Counted from the stretch's first letter, positions 7,498 to 16,676 are shown. The stretch: 64,000 bases of DNA from Thermus caldilimi (GCF_004684245.1 NZ_CP038452.1:1164796-1228795); one strand, 5' to 3'. The notes: generated by a model not told the origin, from the letters alone. Numbers and translations are program-made.

Positions 7498-9180
7498 ATG
7501 GATCAGGTAGGCTCTAGACCTTGGCTCGCCCACTACGATCCTGGGGTTCCCCCAGAGGTGGAGGTGCCCCCCATCCCCTTGTGGCGCTTCCTGGAAAATA
7601 GCGCAAACCGTTACGCCCAGCACGTGGCCCTGGATTTTCTGGGCAAAACCCTTACCTATACGGAGCTATGGGAGAAATCCCGGCGCTTCGCCGAGGGGCT
7701 TAAGGCTCTGGGGGTGAAGCCTGGCGACCGGGTGGCCATCATGCTCCCCAACTCCCCCCAGTTCGTCATCGCCTTCTACGGCACCCTTCTAGCGGGGGGC
7801 GTGGGAGTCAACGTGAACCCCCTCTATACCCCAAGGGAGCTAAGGCACCAGCTCAAGGACTCGGGGGCGGAAACCCTGGTCATCCTGGACCACCTCCTGC
7901 CCCGCTTCCTGGAGGTGGAGGGGGAAACCCCGGTGAAGCGCACCGTGGTCACGGGCATCAAGGACTTCCTCCCCTTCCCCAAGAACCTCCTTTACCCCTT
8001 AAAGGCGAAGCGGGACAAGCTCCCCCTGGGATTTCCCAAACGGGAAGGATTCCACGCCTTCCTGGACCTCCTGAAGCATCCCCCCGCCACCCCCCATCCC
8101 GCTGATCCTGAGGATCTGGCCCTTTTGCAGTACACAGGGGGCACCACGGGGATCTCCAAGGGGGCCATGCTCACCCACCGGAACCTGGTGGCCAACGTCC
8201 TGCAGATCGATGCCTGGGATTCCACCTCCAAGGAGCTCCTGGGCAAAGGAGTGATGCTGGGAGCCCTGCCCTTTTTCCACGTCTACGGCATGACTGTGGC
8301 CATGAACTACGGCATCTACTCCGGTTACAAGATCGTTCTCCTGCCCAGGCCAGAGATCCACGCCATCGTGGAGGCCATTGAAAAGCACCGGGTCACCCAC
8401 TTCCCCGGGGTGCCCACCCTCTACGTGGCCTTCAACCACTTCCCGGGAATCGAGAAACGAAACGTAAAGAGCATCCGCATCTGTCTCTCCGGAGCCGCTC
8501 CCCTGCCGGTGGAGGTGGCCAAGCGCTTTGAGGAGATCACCGGGGCCCGGCTCATCGAGGGCTACGGCCTCTCCGAGGCAAGCCCCGTGACTCACTCCAA
8601 CCCTGTCCAGGGAGAAATCAAAAAGGGCTCCATCGGCATGCCCCTGCCCAGCGTGGAGGCCAAGGTGGTGGACGAGGAGGGCAAGGAGGTGCCCCCAGGC
8701 GAGGTGGGCGAACTCGTCGTCCGAGGCCCCAACGTCATGAAGGGCTACTGGGACCGCCCCGAGGAAACCCAAAAGGCCCTTAAGGACGGCTGGCTCTTCA
8801 CCGGGGACATGGCCAAAATGGACCAAGACGGCTACTTCTACATCGTGGACCGCAAAAAGGACATGATCATCGCCGGGGGCTACAACATCTACCCCCGCGA
8901 GGTGGAAGAGGTCCTCTACCAGCACGAAGCCGTCCAGGAAGCCGCCGTGGTGGGCGTGCCTGACCCCTACCGCGGGGAAACCGTGGCCGCCTTCATCGTC
9001 CTCAAGGAAGGGTATAAGGGCAAGGTCACGGAAAAGGACATCGAAGCCTTCTGCCGGCAAAACCTCGCCGCCTACAAGGTCCCCCGCATCATCGAGTTCC
9101 GCGATAGCCTCCCCAAAACCAGCGTGGGGAAGATCCTCAGGCGGGAACTCCGCGAGGAGTTTGCCCAAAGGCGGCCTTAG
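7498..9180 (+). CDS. fadD: Long-chain fatty-acid-CoA ligase
   Basis: 560-residue adenylate-forming enzyme that activates fatty acids to acyl-CoA for beta-oxidation. The P-loop-like motif YTGGTTGISKGAMLTH, the A5 motif GYGLSEASPV, the LFTGDMAKMDQDGYF motif, VDRKKDMIIAGGYNIYP and the C-terminal catalytic lysine PKTSVGKILRREL are all present. The start ATG 7498 follows AAGGAGGT. It is close in length to the Thermus enzymes of known structure. A TATAAA hexamer at 7459-7464 may be the -10. The last 4 bp overlap the end of the convergent cysteine desulfurase. Confidence 0.93.
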   Translation: MDQVGSRPWLAHYDPGVPPEVEVPPIPLWRFLENSANRYAQHVALDFLGKTLTYTELWEKSRRFAEGLKALGVKPGDRVAIMLPNSPQFVIAFYGTLLAGGVGVNVNPLYTPRELRHQLKDSGAETLVILDHLLPRFLEVEGETPVKRTVVTGIKDFLPFPKNLLYPLKAKRDKLPLGFPKREGFHAFLDLLKHPPATPHPADPEDLALLQYTGGTTGISKGAMLTHRNLVANVLQIDAWDSTSKELLGKGVMLGALPFFHVYGMTVAMNYGIYSGYKIVLLPRPEIHAIVEAIEKHRVTHFPGVPTLYVAFNHFPGIEKRNVKSIRICLSGAAPLPVEVAKRFEEITGARLIEGYGLSEASPVTHSNPVQGEIKKGSIGMPLPSVEAKVVDEEGKEVPPGEVGELVVRGPNVMKGYWDRPEETQKALKDGWLFTGDMAKMDQDGYFYIVDRKKDMIIAGGYNIYPREVEEVLYQHEAVQEAAVVGVPDPYRGETVAAFIVLKEGYKGKVTEKDIEAFCRQNLAAYKVPRIIEFRDSLPKTSVGKILRRELREEFAQRRP

Positions 9181-10301
9181 GCCCGCGCCCGGGCCACCGC
9201 CTCCCTGAAGACCTCCACCGCCCGGTCCACCTCGGCTTCCGTGGTGTAGCGTCCCAGGGAGAAGCGCAAGGAGGCCCGGGCTTCCCTGGGGGAGCGTCCG
9301 ATGGCCAGAAGGACATGGGAGGGCTCGAGGCTCCCCGCGGAACAAGCCGAGCCCGAGGAGACCGCCACCCCCATGAGGTCCATGGCCAGGAGGAGGGCCT
9401 CCCCGTCCGCACCCTTCACCGTCACGTTGACCAGCTTGGGAAGGCGACGCTCGGGATGACCGTTGAGCTCCACTCCTTCCACGGAAAGCAAACCCGCCTC
9501 GAGGCGCCGCCTCAAAGCGAGAAGCCGGGAGGACTCCTCCGGCAAGATCCTTAAGGCCTTCTCCAGGGCCACCGCCATCCCCTGGGCCAAGACGGGGCTT
9601 TGCGTGCCCCCCCGTCTTCCCCCCTCCTGCTTGCCCGGCACCAGGGGAAAGAGGTCCAACCCCTGGCGCACCAAAAGAGCCCCAATCCCCTTCGGCCCAT
9701 AGAACTTGTGGGCGCTTAGGGAAACCAGGTCCGCCCCCACCTCATCCACCCGGAAAGGCACCTGGCCCACGGCCTGCACGGCATCCGTGTGGAAAAGGGC
9801 CCCGTGGGCGTGGGCGATCTCGGCCATCTCCCGGATGGGGTAGAGGGTGCCAAGCTCGTTGTTGGCGGCCATGACGCTCACCAGGATGGTGCCGGGCCTC
9901 AGGGCCTCCTCCACCTGCTCCGGGTAAACCAGGCCCAAGCGGTCGGGCCTGAGCCGGGTCACGGCAAAGCCCAGGCGCTCAAGGAGCCGCAAGGCCCCGA
10001 GGACCGCGGAGTGCTCCACCTCCGTGCTCACCACATGCCCCTTCCCCTTGGCCAAGGCCACCCCTAAAAGGGCCAGGGCATCCGCCTCGGAACCCGAACC
10101 GGTAAAGACCACCTCCCTGGGGCGCACCCCTAGGAGGCTTGCGATCCGCTCCCGGGCTCCCTCCAGCACCCTCCTGGCTTCCTGGCCAAAGCGGTGGATG
10201 CTGCTCGGGTTGCCGAAGATTCCCTCCACCTCGCGCATGGCCTGCTGGACCTCGAGGTCCAGGGGCGTGGTGGCGGCGTAGTCCAAATAGACCGAAGCCA
10301 A
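9177..10301 (-). CDS. iscS: Cysteine desulfurase
   Basis: PLP enzyme that takes sulfur from cysteine for Fe-S cluster and tRNA thiolation. The N-terminal YLDYAATTPL, PLP-lysine motif SLSAHKFYGPKG and the active Cys loop SSGSACSAGSLEPSHVL place it in the NifS/IscS class. I set the start at TTG 10301 because AAGGAGG ends 5 nt before it and family members begin just ahead of YLDYAATTP; upstream ATGs (10322, 10340) lack a ribosome site. It lies 3' of an Rrf2/IscR-type regulator, the usual partner. Confidence 0.9.
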   Translation of the reverse strand: MASVYLDYAATTPLDLEVQQAMREVEGIFGNPSSIHRFGQEARRVLEGARERIASLLGVRPREVVFTGSGSEADALALLGVALAKGKGHVVSTEVEHSAVLGALRLLERLGFAVTRLRPDRLGLVYPEQVEEALRPGTILVSVMAANNELGTLYPIREMAEIAHAHGALFHTDAVQAVGQVPFRVDEVGADLVSLSAHKFYGPKGIGALLVRQGLDLFPLVPGKQEGGRRGGTQSPVLAQGMAVALEKALRILPEESSRLLALRRRLEAGLLSVEGVELNGHPERRLPKLVNVTVKGADGEALLLAMDLMGVAVSSGSACSAGSLEPSHVLLAIGRSPREARASLRFSLGRYTTEAEVDRAVEVFREAVARARA

Positions 10302-10330
10302 GGTTTCCTCCTTGCCCTCCATTCCCTTTG

Positions 10331-10347
10331 CCAGGGACAAGCCCTGG
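10331..10347. other. Small stem-loop between iscR and iscS
   Basis: CCAGGG (10331-10336) pairs with CCCTGG (10342-10347) around a 5-nt loop, without a T-tract on the minus strand. It lies in the iscR-iscS spacer, upstream of the iscS ribosome site, so it may be a processing or pausing element. Confidence 0.35.
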
Positions 10348-10370
10348 CAGCCCTTCCCAAGACCCCTTGC

Positions 10371-10817
10371 CTAGCCTGCGGGCTGAAGCTGAATCAAGCG
10401 CTTGGCCTCGATGAGCTTCCGCTCCTCGATGAGGTCCTTCAAGGTGGTGCTCCCCAGAACCTGGCGCATGGCCAGATCCACCCGCTTCCAGAGGAGTTCG
10501 GTGGAGCACTGCCCCACCTTGGCGCAGGACTCCGGGTCCTCGATGCAGGAAACCGGGGCCAGGCTACCCTCGAGGGCCTCCACCACCTCGAGGGCCGTTA
10601 CCCTCTCGGGAGGCCGAGCCAGGCGGTACCCTCCCCTGGCCCCCCGCACGGAGCGGATGAACCCCGAACGCCTAAGCTGGGCCGCGATCTGCTCCAGGTA
10701 GTGCTGGCTGATGCCCTGGGCCTCCGCCACCTCCTTGAGGGGCACCGCCTCCGGAGCCTTGAGGCCGATCTCCACCAGGGCCCTGAGGCCGTACTGGGCC
10801 TTCGTGGACACCCACAT
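10371..10817 (-). CDS. iscR: Rrf2-family regulator, IscR-like, with [Fe-S] cysteines
   Basis: 148-residue winged-helix regulator. The N-terminal HTH (YGLRALVEIG...VPLKEVAEAQGISQHYLEQIAAQLRR, read in pieces) and the wing VRGARGGYRLAR match Rrf2/IscR. Three cysteines spaced C-x6-C-x5-C in SCIEDPESCAKVGQC fit a cluster-binding IscR. The start is ATG 10817: a perfect TATACT hexamer ends 7 bp upstream, so the mRNA is probably leaderless and the ATG at 10835 is within the promoter. It likely controls iscS and itself in response to Fe-S status. Confidence 0.88.
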   Translation of the reverse strand: MWVSTKAQYGLRALVEIGLKAPEAVPLKEVAEAQGISQHYLEQIAAQLRRSGFIRSVRGARGGYRLARPPERVTALEVVEALEGSLAPVSCIEDPESCAKVGQCSTELLWKRVDLAMRQVLGSTTLKDLIEERKLIEAKRLIQLQPAG

Positions 10818-10823
10818 GCCCCC

Positions 10824-10829
10824 AGTATA
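10824..10829 (-). promoter_or_regulatory. -10 element of iscR (TATACT), leaderless start
   Basis: TATACT ends exactly 7 bp before ATG 10817, which would make the A of ATG the first transcribed base. There is no Shine-Dalgarno. No clear -35 is seen. Confidence 0.55.
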
Positions 10830-10840
10830 GCGCAAAGGCT

Positions 10841-11647
10841 TTATTTCCCCACGGAAAATGCGGATTTCACGAAGGTAAGGCCGAACAGGGCCGCCTGCAG
10901 AAGCACGATGCTGGCCCCGCTGGGCCAGTCCAGAAGGAAAGAAAGGAAGAGGCCGAGCACCGTGGAAAGGGAGGCCAGGAGGAGGGAAAGAAGGGTGAGC
11001 CCGGAAAAGGTTCGGCTCAAGAGCCTGGCCGACGCCCCGGGGATCACCAAAAAGGCCGCCACCAAAATGATCCCCACCACCTTCACCGCCAGCACCAGGC
11101 TCACGGCGATGAAGCCGGAAAGGAGGTAGTCGTGAAAAACCACCGGCACCCGGTCGGAAAGGGCCAGTTCCCGGTCAAAGGTGGCGTAGGCCAAGGGCCC
11201 CCACAGGGGAAGGAGGAAGAGGGCCAGGAAGAGGAGGAGGGCCATGGCCCAAAGGTCCGCAGGCCCCACCGCCAAAAGGGAGCCGAAGAGGTAGCTCATG
11301 GCGTCCCCCACGTAGCCCTTGGCCTTGGAAAGGAAGACCGCCCCCAGGGCCACGGAGAGGGCGAAGAGGACCCCGATGGCCGTGTCCTCGGAAAGCTCGG
11401 TCCGCTCCTTGACGAAGGTGATGGCCATGGCCACCAGGAAGGTGAAGGGAAGGGCGAAGTAAAGCGGCTCCCCCTCTAGGAAAAGCCCCAGGGCCACCCC
11501 AGCGAAGGCGGCATGGGCAAGCCCATCCCCCAGGAAAGAAAGCCGTCTTTGCACCACGAAGGGGGAGAGGAGCCCGGAGAGGAGGCTCACCAAAAGCCCC
11601 GCCAAGAGGGCCCGCTGAAAGAAGGGGTAAGCGAGGGCTTCAAGCAC
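10841..11647 (-). CDS. Metal-type (zinc/manganese) ABC transporter permease
   Basis: 268-residue membrane protein of the ABC-3 family (ZnuB/MntB-like) with about eight helices and the characteristic FLGDGLAHAAFAGVALG and VKVVGIILVAAFLVIPGASARLL segments. I place the start at GTG 11647, overlapping the ATPase stop by 8 bp; the longer open frame upstream is the shadow of the ATPase. The metal cannot be decided from sequence, and no substrate-binding protein is adjacent. Confidence 0.88.
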   Translation of the reverse strand: MLEALAYPFFQRALLAGLLVSLLSGLLSPFVVQRRLSFLGDGLAHAAFAGVALGLFLEGEPLYFALPFTFLVAMAITFVKERTELSEDTAIGVLFALSVALGAVFLSKAKGYVGDAMSYLFGSLLAVGPADLWAMALLLFLALFLLPLWGPLAYATFDRELALSDRVPVVFHDYLLSGFIAVSLVLAVKVVGIILVAAFLVIPGASARLLSRTFSGLTLLSLLLASLSTVLGLFLSFLLDWPSGASIVLLQAALFGLTFVKSAFSVGK

Positions 11648-12380
11648 GGCTTCCCTCCACGAAAAGCCCGTGGGCGTGGCCCAGGTGGCCGAAGGCCTGG
11701 CGGAGGCACTCCTCGGTGAGGGCCCGCTCCGGCGGACCAAACCCCACCACCCTGCGGTTCATCACCAGGACATGGCTGGCGTGGTGGGCAGCCTCCCAGT
11801 CGTGGGTGATCATGAGCACTGTGGCCCCAGACTCCTGCTGGTAGGCCTCCAGATACCGGTAAAGGTCCACCTCCCCTACCCGGTCCACCCCGGTGGCGGG
11901 CTCGTCCAGAAGGAGGATCCTCGGCTTGCGGATGAGGGCCCGGGCCAGATAGACCCGCTGGAGCTGCCCCCCGGAAAGCCGGCCCAAGGGGCGGAAGGCA
12001 AGGTCCTCCGCCCCTACCCGTTCCAAGGCGGAAAGGGCCTCCTCCCTCTCCTGGGAGGTCAGGCGAAAGGGCCAGCGCCGCCTGAGGCCCGTGGCCACCA
12101 ACTCCACGGAGAGGGCCGGGAAGGAGCGGTCAAAGGTCTTGATCTGGGGCACGTAGCCGAACCACAGAGGATCCGTCTCCCTCAAGGGGCGCTCCAGGAC
12201 CCGCACCTCCCCCTGGAAGGGCACGAGGCCCAGGAGGGCTTTCAGGAAGGTACTCTTTCCCGCCCCGTTGGGGCCAACGATGGCCACAAAGGCCCCCTGG
12301 GGTACCCTAAGGCTTACGCCCTCCAGGGCCCTGAACTCCCCAAAGCGCACGGACAGGTCTTGGACCTCGAGGGCCAACAC
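11640..12380 (-). CDS. Metal-type ABC transporter ATP-binding protein
   Basis: ATPase partner of the ABC-3 permease (246 residues). Walker A GPNGAGKS is at residues 36-43, then LSGGQLQRVYLARAL, ILLLDEPATGVD and the switch ITHDWEAA. I start it at GTG 12380, where the protein reads VLALEVQDLSVRFG, rather than ATG 12398. The ATG lies inside the promoter spacer and would add the odd MDYCYC. A TTGACG-N17-TACTGT promoter has its -10 ending 7 bp before the GTG, so the transcript is probably leaderless. Confidence 0.88.
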   Translation of the reverse strand: MLALEVQDLSVRFGEFRALEGVSLRVPQGAFVAIVGPNGAGKSTFLKALLGLVPFQGEVRVLERPLRETDPLWFGYVPQIKTFDRSFPALSVELVATGLRRRWPFRLTSQEREEALSALERVGAEDLAFRPLGRLSGGQLQRVYLARALIRKPRILLLDEPATGVDRVGEVDLYRYLEAYQQESGATVLMITHDWEAAHHASHVLVMNRRVVGFGPPERALTEECLRQAFGHLGHAHGLFVEGSRA

Positions 12381-12386
12381 ACAATA

Positions 12387-12415
12387 ACAGTAATCCATTT
12401 TCAATAGCTCGTCAA
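12387..12415 (-). promoter_or_regulatory. Promoter of the metal ABC transporter, AT-rich
   Basis: TTGACG (12415-12410) and TACTGT (12392-12387) with a 17-bp spacer. The region is much more AT-rich than its surroundings and could also carry a metal-regulator operator, though I see no clear Zur or MntR palindrome. The start codon at 12380 coincides with the predicted first transcribed base. Confidence 0.6.
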
Positions 12416-12497
12416 GCCCGGACCACGGCCCAGGATCCCCTGGGCCAGCCTGGAAACAACCGGGGCCCACCTTTTGACCCAAGCCACAACGGGGTGC

Positions 12498-13283
12498 TTA
12501 AAAGCTGTGCTCCTCGGCGGGGAACCCTCCCTCCCGCACCTCCTGCACGTACTGGGATAGGGCCTCGAGGAAGAGCCTTTCCCCCTCCAGATACCGCTTC
12601 ACGAACCGGGGCTTGAACTCCCCGTAAAGCCCCACCACGTCGTGGAAGACCAGAATCTGGGCGTCCGTGTGGGAGCCGGCTCCGATGCCCACGGTGTGGA
12701 TGGATAGCCTCTCCGTAATCTCCTTGGCCAGGTCCTTGGGCACCATCTCCAGCACCACCCCGTAAGCCCCCGCCTCCTCGAGGGCCATGGCCCCTTTTAG
12801 GATGCGCTCGGCCTCCTCGGGGCGCCTCCCCTGCAGCCTGTAGCCCCCAAGCTGGCTCGCCGTCTGGGGGGTGAGGCCCACGTGGCCCAGGACCGGCACC
12901 CCCGCCCGGCTGAGCCCGAAGACGATCTCCGCCACCTCCTCCCCACCCTCCAGCTTCACCGCATCCGCCCCACCTTCCTTCAGAAGCCGTTCCGCGGCGA
13001 AAAGGGCCCGATCCAGGGTGGCATAGGAAAGATAGGGCAGGTCCGCCACCAAGAAGGTGTCCGGGGCCCCCCGCCGGGCCGCCTTGGTGTGGTGGAGCAT
13101 CTCCTCCAGGCTCACGGGAACCGTGGAGGAATAGCCCAGCACCACCATGCCCAGGGAATCCCCCACCAGGATGGCGTCCACCCCAGCCCGCTCAGCTAGG
13201 CGGGCCGTGGGGTAGTCGTAGGCGGTGAGGTACACCAGCCTCTGGCCCTTGGCGTGACGGAACTCCTTAACCGTCCGGCGCAT
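12498..13283 (-). CDS. panB: 3-methyl-2-oxobutanoate hydroxymethyltransferase
   Basis: Ketopantoate synthesis, first step of pantothenate/CoA biosynthesis. 261 residues, TIM-barrel enzyme. Visible signatures: LTAYDYPTARLAERAGVDAI, VGDSLGMVVLGYSSTVPV (metal-binding Asp), VKLEGG, GHVGLTPQ and IGIGAG-like TVGIGAGSHTDAQ. The start ATG 13283 lies only 25 bp from the divergent ruvB start. No Shine-Dalgarno precedes it, so it may be leaderless (TAGCCT hexamer 8 bp upstream). The stop at 12498 is followed by the metal-transporter promoter. Confidence 0.94.
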   Translation of the reverse strand: MRRTVKEFRHAKGQRLVYLTAYDYPTARLAERAGVDAILVGDSLGMVVLGYSSTVPVSLEEMLHHTKAARRGAPDTFLVADLPYLSYATLDRALFAAERLLKEGGADAVKLEGGEEVAEIVFGLSRAGVPVLGHVGLTPQTASQLGGYRLQGRRPEEAERILKGAMALEEAGAYGVVLEMVPKDLAKEITERLSIHTVGIGAGSHTDAQILVFHDVVGLYGEFKPRFVKRYLEGERLFLEALSQYVQEVREGGFPAEEHSF

Positions 13284-13308
13284 GGGAATAAGGCTATCAT
13301 GAAAGGGC

Positions 13309-14286
13309 GTGGAAGTGCACCCGGACCTCGCCCTAAGGCCCAGGACCCTGGACGAGTACATCGGCCAGGAGAGGTTGAAGAAGAAGCTGAGGGTGTACCT
13401 CGAGGCGGCCAAGGCCCGGGGGGAGCCCCTAGAGCACCTCCTCCTCTTCGGGCCCCCTGGCCTGGGCAAGACCACCCTGGCCCACGTGATCGCTTACGAG
13501 CTTGGGGTGAACCTGCGCGTCACCTCGGGGCCCGCCATAGAGAAACCCGGCGACCTGGCCGCCATCCTGGCCAACTCCCTGGAGGAAGGGGACATCCTCT
13601 TCATCGACGAGATCCACCGGCTAAGCCGCCAGGCGGAGGAGCACCTCTACCCGGCCATGGAGGACTTCAAGATGGACATCGTCATCGGCCAGGGGCCGGC
13701 GGCCCGCACCATCCGCCTGGAGCTTCCCCGCTTCACCCTGATCGGGGCCACCACCCGCCCGGGCCTCATCACCGCCCCCTTGCGGAGCCGCTTCGGCATC
13801 GTGGAGCACCTGGAGTACTACTCCCTGGAGGAGCTGGCCGAAGGGGTCAGGCGGGATGCGAGGCTTCTAGGGGTGGCCATTACCGAGGAGGCCGCCCTGG
13901 AGATCGCCAAAAGAAGCCGGGGCACCATGCGCGTGGCCAAACGGCTTTTCCGGCGGGTGCGGGACTTTGCCCAGGTGGCAGGGGAGGAAACCATCACCCA
14001 GGAAAGGACCCTGGAAGCCCTAAACGCCTTGGGCCTGGATGAGCTGGGCCTGGAGAAACGGGACCGGGAGATCCTGGAAACCCTGATCCTGCGCTTCGGA
14101 GGCGGCCCGGTGGGCCTGCAGACCCTGGCCACCGCCGTCTCCGAGGATCCAGGTACCCTGGAAGAAGTCCACGAACCTTACCTCATCCAGCAGGGGCTCC
14201 TGAAGCGCACCCCCCGGGGCCGGGTGGCCACGGAACGGGCCTACCGCCACCTGGGCTATCCCCCTCCCGTGGAACCCCTTCTCTAG
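13309..14286 (+). CDS. ruvB: Holliday junction branch migration ATPase RuvB
   Basis: 325-residue AAA+ motor that drives RuvA-bound Holliday junction migration. Walker A GPPGLGKT at 48-55, Walker [10 protein letters not shown] at 96-104, sensor 1 GATTRPG, Arg finger region APLRSRFG, and the C-terminal winged helix [17 protein letters not shown]. The start GTG 13309 lies 9 bp after a TATCAT hexamer without a Shine-Dalgarno, so it is probably near-leaderless. The start is divergent from panB. The PATAN-domain gene follows 3 bp later. Confidence 0.96.
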   Translation: MEVHPDLALRPRTLDEYIGQERLKKKLRVYLEAAKARGEPLEHLLLFGPPGLGKTTLAHVIAYELGVNLRVTSGPAIEKPGDLAAILANSLEEGDILFIDEIHRLSRQAEEHLYPAMEDFKMDIVIGQGPAARTIRLELPRFTLIGATTRPGLITAPLRSRFGIVEHLEYYSLEELAEGVRRDARLLGVAITEEAALEIAKRSRGTMRVAKRLFRRVRDFAQVAGEETITQERTLEALNALGLDELGLEKRDREILETLILRFGGGPVGLQTLATAVSEDPGTLEEVHEPYLIQQGLLKRTPRGRVATERAYRHLGYPPPVEPLL

Positions 14287-14289
14287 GCC

Positions 14290-15327
14290 ATGGTACGGGC
14301 CACCCTGGAAGAACTGGACCTGGCGGAACTCCTGAGGGTCCTGGCCGACCACCGCAAAAGCGCCGTGGTGACCTTCCGGGGGCGCCTTTACGGCAGGATC
14401 CACCTCCTCCACGGGCGCATCCTCTACGCCCGCACCGAGCCGGGACCCCACCTGGGGGAGTACCTGGTGCGCCTTGGCCACCTTTCCCTGGAGGAAGTTC
14501 AGGAGTTGGTGGAGCGCCAGGGGCGGGAAAACCCTGGCACTCCCTTGGGGGCCCTGGCCCTGGAGCTGGGCCTCATCGGGGAAGAGGAGCTAAGGGAGGC
14601 CCTCGAGGCCCAGGTCCTGGAGGCCCTGGCCACCCTGCTGGGGGAGAAGGAAGGGGAGATCCTGGCCGAGCCCCTCGAGGAGGGAAGCCAGGTGGCTTTG
14701 CCGGAAACCCTGGAAACCAAGGCCACCCTTCTGGAAGCAGCCCGGCGCCTGGACGAGTGGCGCCAGGTCCAGGTGGACCCCGACGAGGTCTTCCACCTGG
14801 TGGAGGACCCCACCCACCATCCCCTCACCCCCGAGGCCTGGACGGTGTTGGAACTCTTGGACGGGGTGCGCCGGGCGAGAAGCGTGGCCCTGCTATCCGG
14901 CCTTCCGGAAGAGCAGGTTTACCACATCCTCTTTGAGATGAAAAGCCGGGGGCTGATCCGCCCTTCCACCCTGCTTGCCGACGACCCCCTGGTCCTAGTG
15001 CTGGCGGAAAGCGGGGTGGTACGGCGGCTTCTCCTCTACCTCCTGGAGGCCCACCGGTACCGGGTGCAGCTTGCCCTGGACCTGGAGATGGCCCTGCGCC
15101 TTCTCAAGGAAAGGCCCAAGGCCATCATCCTCCAGGGGGAAAGGAGCTTAGAAATGGCCCGAAAACTCCGGGCCCACCCCGAGGGCAAACTGGCCTCCCT
15201 GTACGTGGTGAGCGAAACCCCCCCGGGGCTTCTCTTCCGTCCCCTCAGGGTTTTGCATCTTCCCAAACCCTTAAAGGCCCAGGAGGTGCTTAAGGCCCTG
15301 GCCCCCTTAAGGCGGGGCGGGGCCTAG
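14290..15327 (+). CDS. PATAN-domain (DUF4388) protein with receiver-like C-terminus
   Basis: 345 residues. Residues about 5-115 form a PATAN/DUF4388-type domain (LDLAELLRVLADHRKSAVVTF, GRIHLLHGRILYA). A helical middle and a winged-helix-like segment (SGLPEEQVYHILFEMKSRGLI) follow. The last about 110 residues resemble a CheY fold (PLVLVLAESGVVRRLLLYLLEAH), but the phosphoacceptor Asp is not evident. Such proteins act in gliding or twitching and signalling networks. It is probably co-transcribed with ruvB (3-bp gap), a pairing that is otherwise unexplained. Confidence 0.7.
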   Translation: MVRATLEELDLAELLRVLADHRKSAVVTFRGRLYGRIHLLHGRILYARTEPGPHLGEYLVRLGHLSLEEVQELVERQGRENPGTPLGALALELGLIGEEELREALEAQVLEALATLLGEKEGEILAEPLEEGSQVALPETLETKATLLEAARRLDEWRQVQVDPDEVFHLVEDPTHHPLTPEAWTVLELLDGVRRARSVALLSGLPEEQVYHILFEMKSRGLIRPSTLLADDPLVLVLAESGVVRRLLLYLLEAHRYRVQLALDLEMALRLLKERPKAIILQGERSLEMARKLRAHPEGKLASLYVVSETPPGLLFRPLRVLHLPKPLKAQEVLKALAPLRRGGA

Positions 15328-16676
15328 TTGGGCCGCCTTCCCTCCCGCAGGATGGCCTCCGCCCGCTCCCGGTAGGCCAAGAGGGCCTGGTGCCATTCGT
15401 CGGCGGGATGGACATGGGGCAGCACCGCCTCCGCCCGGGCCAGAATCTCCTCAGGAGAGCGGTAGCCCAGCTGGACCAGGGTGTCCACCACCATCTCCTG
15501 GGCCCCCACCCACTCCCGGCTTCCCTCCTCGGAAACCTCCGCCGCCTTCCGGTAGTGGGCCAGGGCTTCTTCCAGGTGCATCAGGTCGTAAGCGATATGG
15601 CCCAGGATCAGCTCTCCTGCCGCCTCCGCCCCCTGGTGCATGGCCCTTTGGGCCATTGCCTCCGCCTCCTGGTACCGCCCCTGCCGGTACAGGGCCTCGG
15701 CCAGGTCCGCCAAGGCTTGGGCCCGGTAGGGGTAGCCCTCTTCCCGCAAAAGGGCCCCCAGGTACTCCTCCGCCTCCAGGTAGGCCCCCTGGTCCAAGGC
15801 CGCCACCGCCATCTCATGAAGAACGTATCCCTTCTCCGGACCCTCAGCCCTGGCCAAGGCTTCCTGGAAGGCCGCCATGCCCTCGGGGTAACGGCCCAGG
15901 CGGAGCAGGATCTGCCCCTGCAGAAGGGGGGTGCCATAGGCCTTGTGGCCGCTCTCCTCCTCCAAGGCCAAAGCCCTCTGCACCTCCTCCAGGCCCCGGT
16001 TGGGGTTATCCAAAAGGAAGTGGGCCCTGGCCAGAAGGTAGTGACGGGTGGCGGCGTCCTCCACGGGCTCCTCCCCCACGGCTCCCGAGGCCTCCTCGAG
16101 GGCCAGAAGGGCTCTTTCCCCCTCCCCCGCCTCCAGCCACATGGCGGCGGCATCCAAAAGGAGCCAGTAGCGCTCCAACCCCAGGGCCAGCTCCGCCCCC
16201 CTTTCGTAGGCCAAAGCCGCCTCCCTGTAGCGGCCGAGCCTTTCCAAGGCCCTTCCCTTAAGCCCCTCCGCCCGCCAGGCCAAAAAGGCGGGAAGCCCCT
16301 CCTTAAGCGTTCTCAGAACCTCTTCAAACCGGCCCAGGTAGAAAAGGGCCTGGGCCTGATGGTAGCGGGCCCGGGGGTCCTCCGTGGGAAGGAACAGGGC
16401 CAGCACCTCCCTTTCCCCCCGGCCCTCGAGGGCCAGAAGCTCCCCCAGAAGGGCCCGGTACAGGGGGTCGTACTCCAGCCCCCCAAGCTCATAGGCCTCC
16501 TCCAAGGCCCGGTGGGCCTTTTCCAGCCCCTCCTCCCCGTAGAGGCTGTGCACCTCCGCCAGGAGCAAAAGGGCCTCCCGAGCCTCCCCCCTGGAGCCGA
16601 ACAGGGCCTTCCGGGTAAGGCGCTCAATGGCGGTATCGTAATCCCCCTGGTGCAGGGCCTCGAGGACCCCCTTCAT
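15324..16676 (-). CDS. Tetratricopeptide-repeat protein
   Basis: 450 residues made almost entirely of TPR-type helix pairs from residue 5 onwards, for example YPEGMAAFQEALARAEG, YLEAEEYLGALLREEG and YQEAEAMAQRAMHQG. There is no signal peptide or membrane segment, so it is a cytoplasmic scaffold. The start ATG 16676 gives MKGVLEALHQGDYDTAIERL; a TATCCT hexamer ends 10 bp upstream. Its 3' end overlaps the convergent PATAN gene by 4 bp. The partner is unknown. Confidence 0.8.
   Translation of the reverse strand: MKGVLEALHQGDYDTAIERLTRKALFGSRGEAREALLLLAEVHSLYGEEGLEKAHRALEEAYELGGLEYDPLYRALLGELLALEGRGEREVLALFLPTEDPRARYHQAQALFYLGRFEEVLRTLKEGLPAFLAWRAEGLKGRALERLGRYREAALAYERGAELALGLERYWLLLDAAAMWLEAGEGERALLALEEASGAVGEEPVEDAATRHYLLARAHFLLDNPNRGLEEVQRALALEEESGHKAYGTPLLQGQILLRLGRYPEGMAAFQEALARAEGPEKGYVLHEMAVAALDQGAYLEAEEYLGALLREEGYPYRAQALADLAEALYRQGRYQEAEAMAQRAMHQGAEAAGELILGHIAYDLMHLEEALAHYRKAAEVSEEGSREWVGAQEMVVDTLVQLGYRSPEEILARAEAVLPHVHPADEWHQALLAYRERAEAILREGRRPN

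Noticed and set aside
7999..9345. Long open frame opposite fadD (about 450 codons)
   Set aside because: High GC gives long open antisense frames; it has a low-complexity, His/Gly-rich translation, no start signal, and fadD on the other strand has all family motifs.
12398..12398. ATG start for the metal ABC ATPase
   Set aside because: Lies inside the predicted promoter spacer and adds an unusual MDYCYC; GTG 12380 fits the leaderless spacing.
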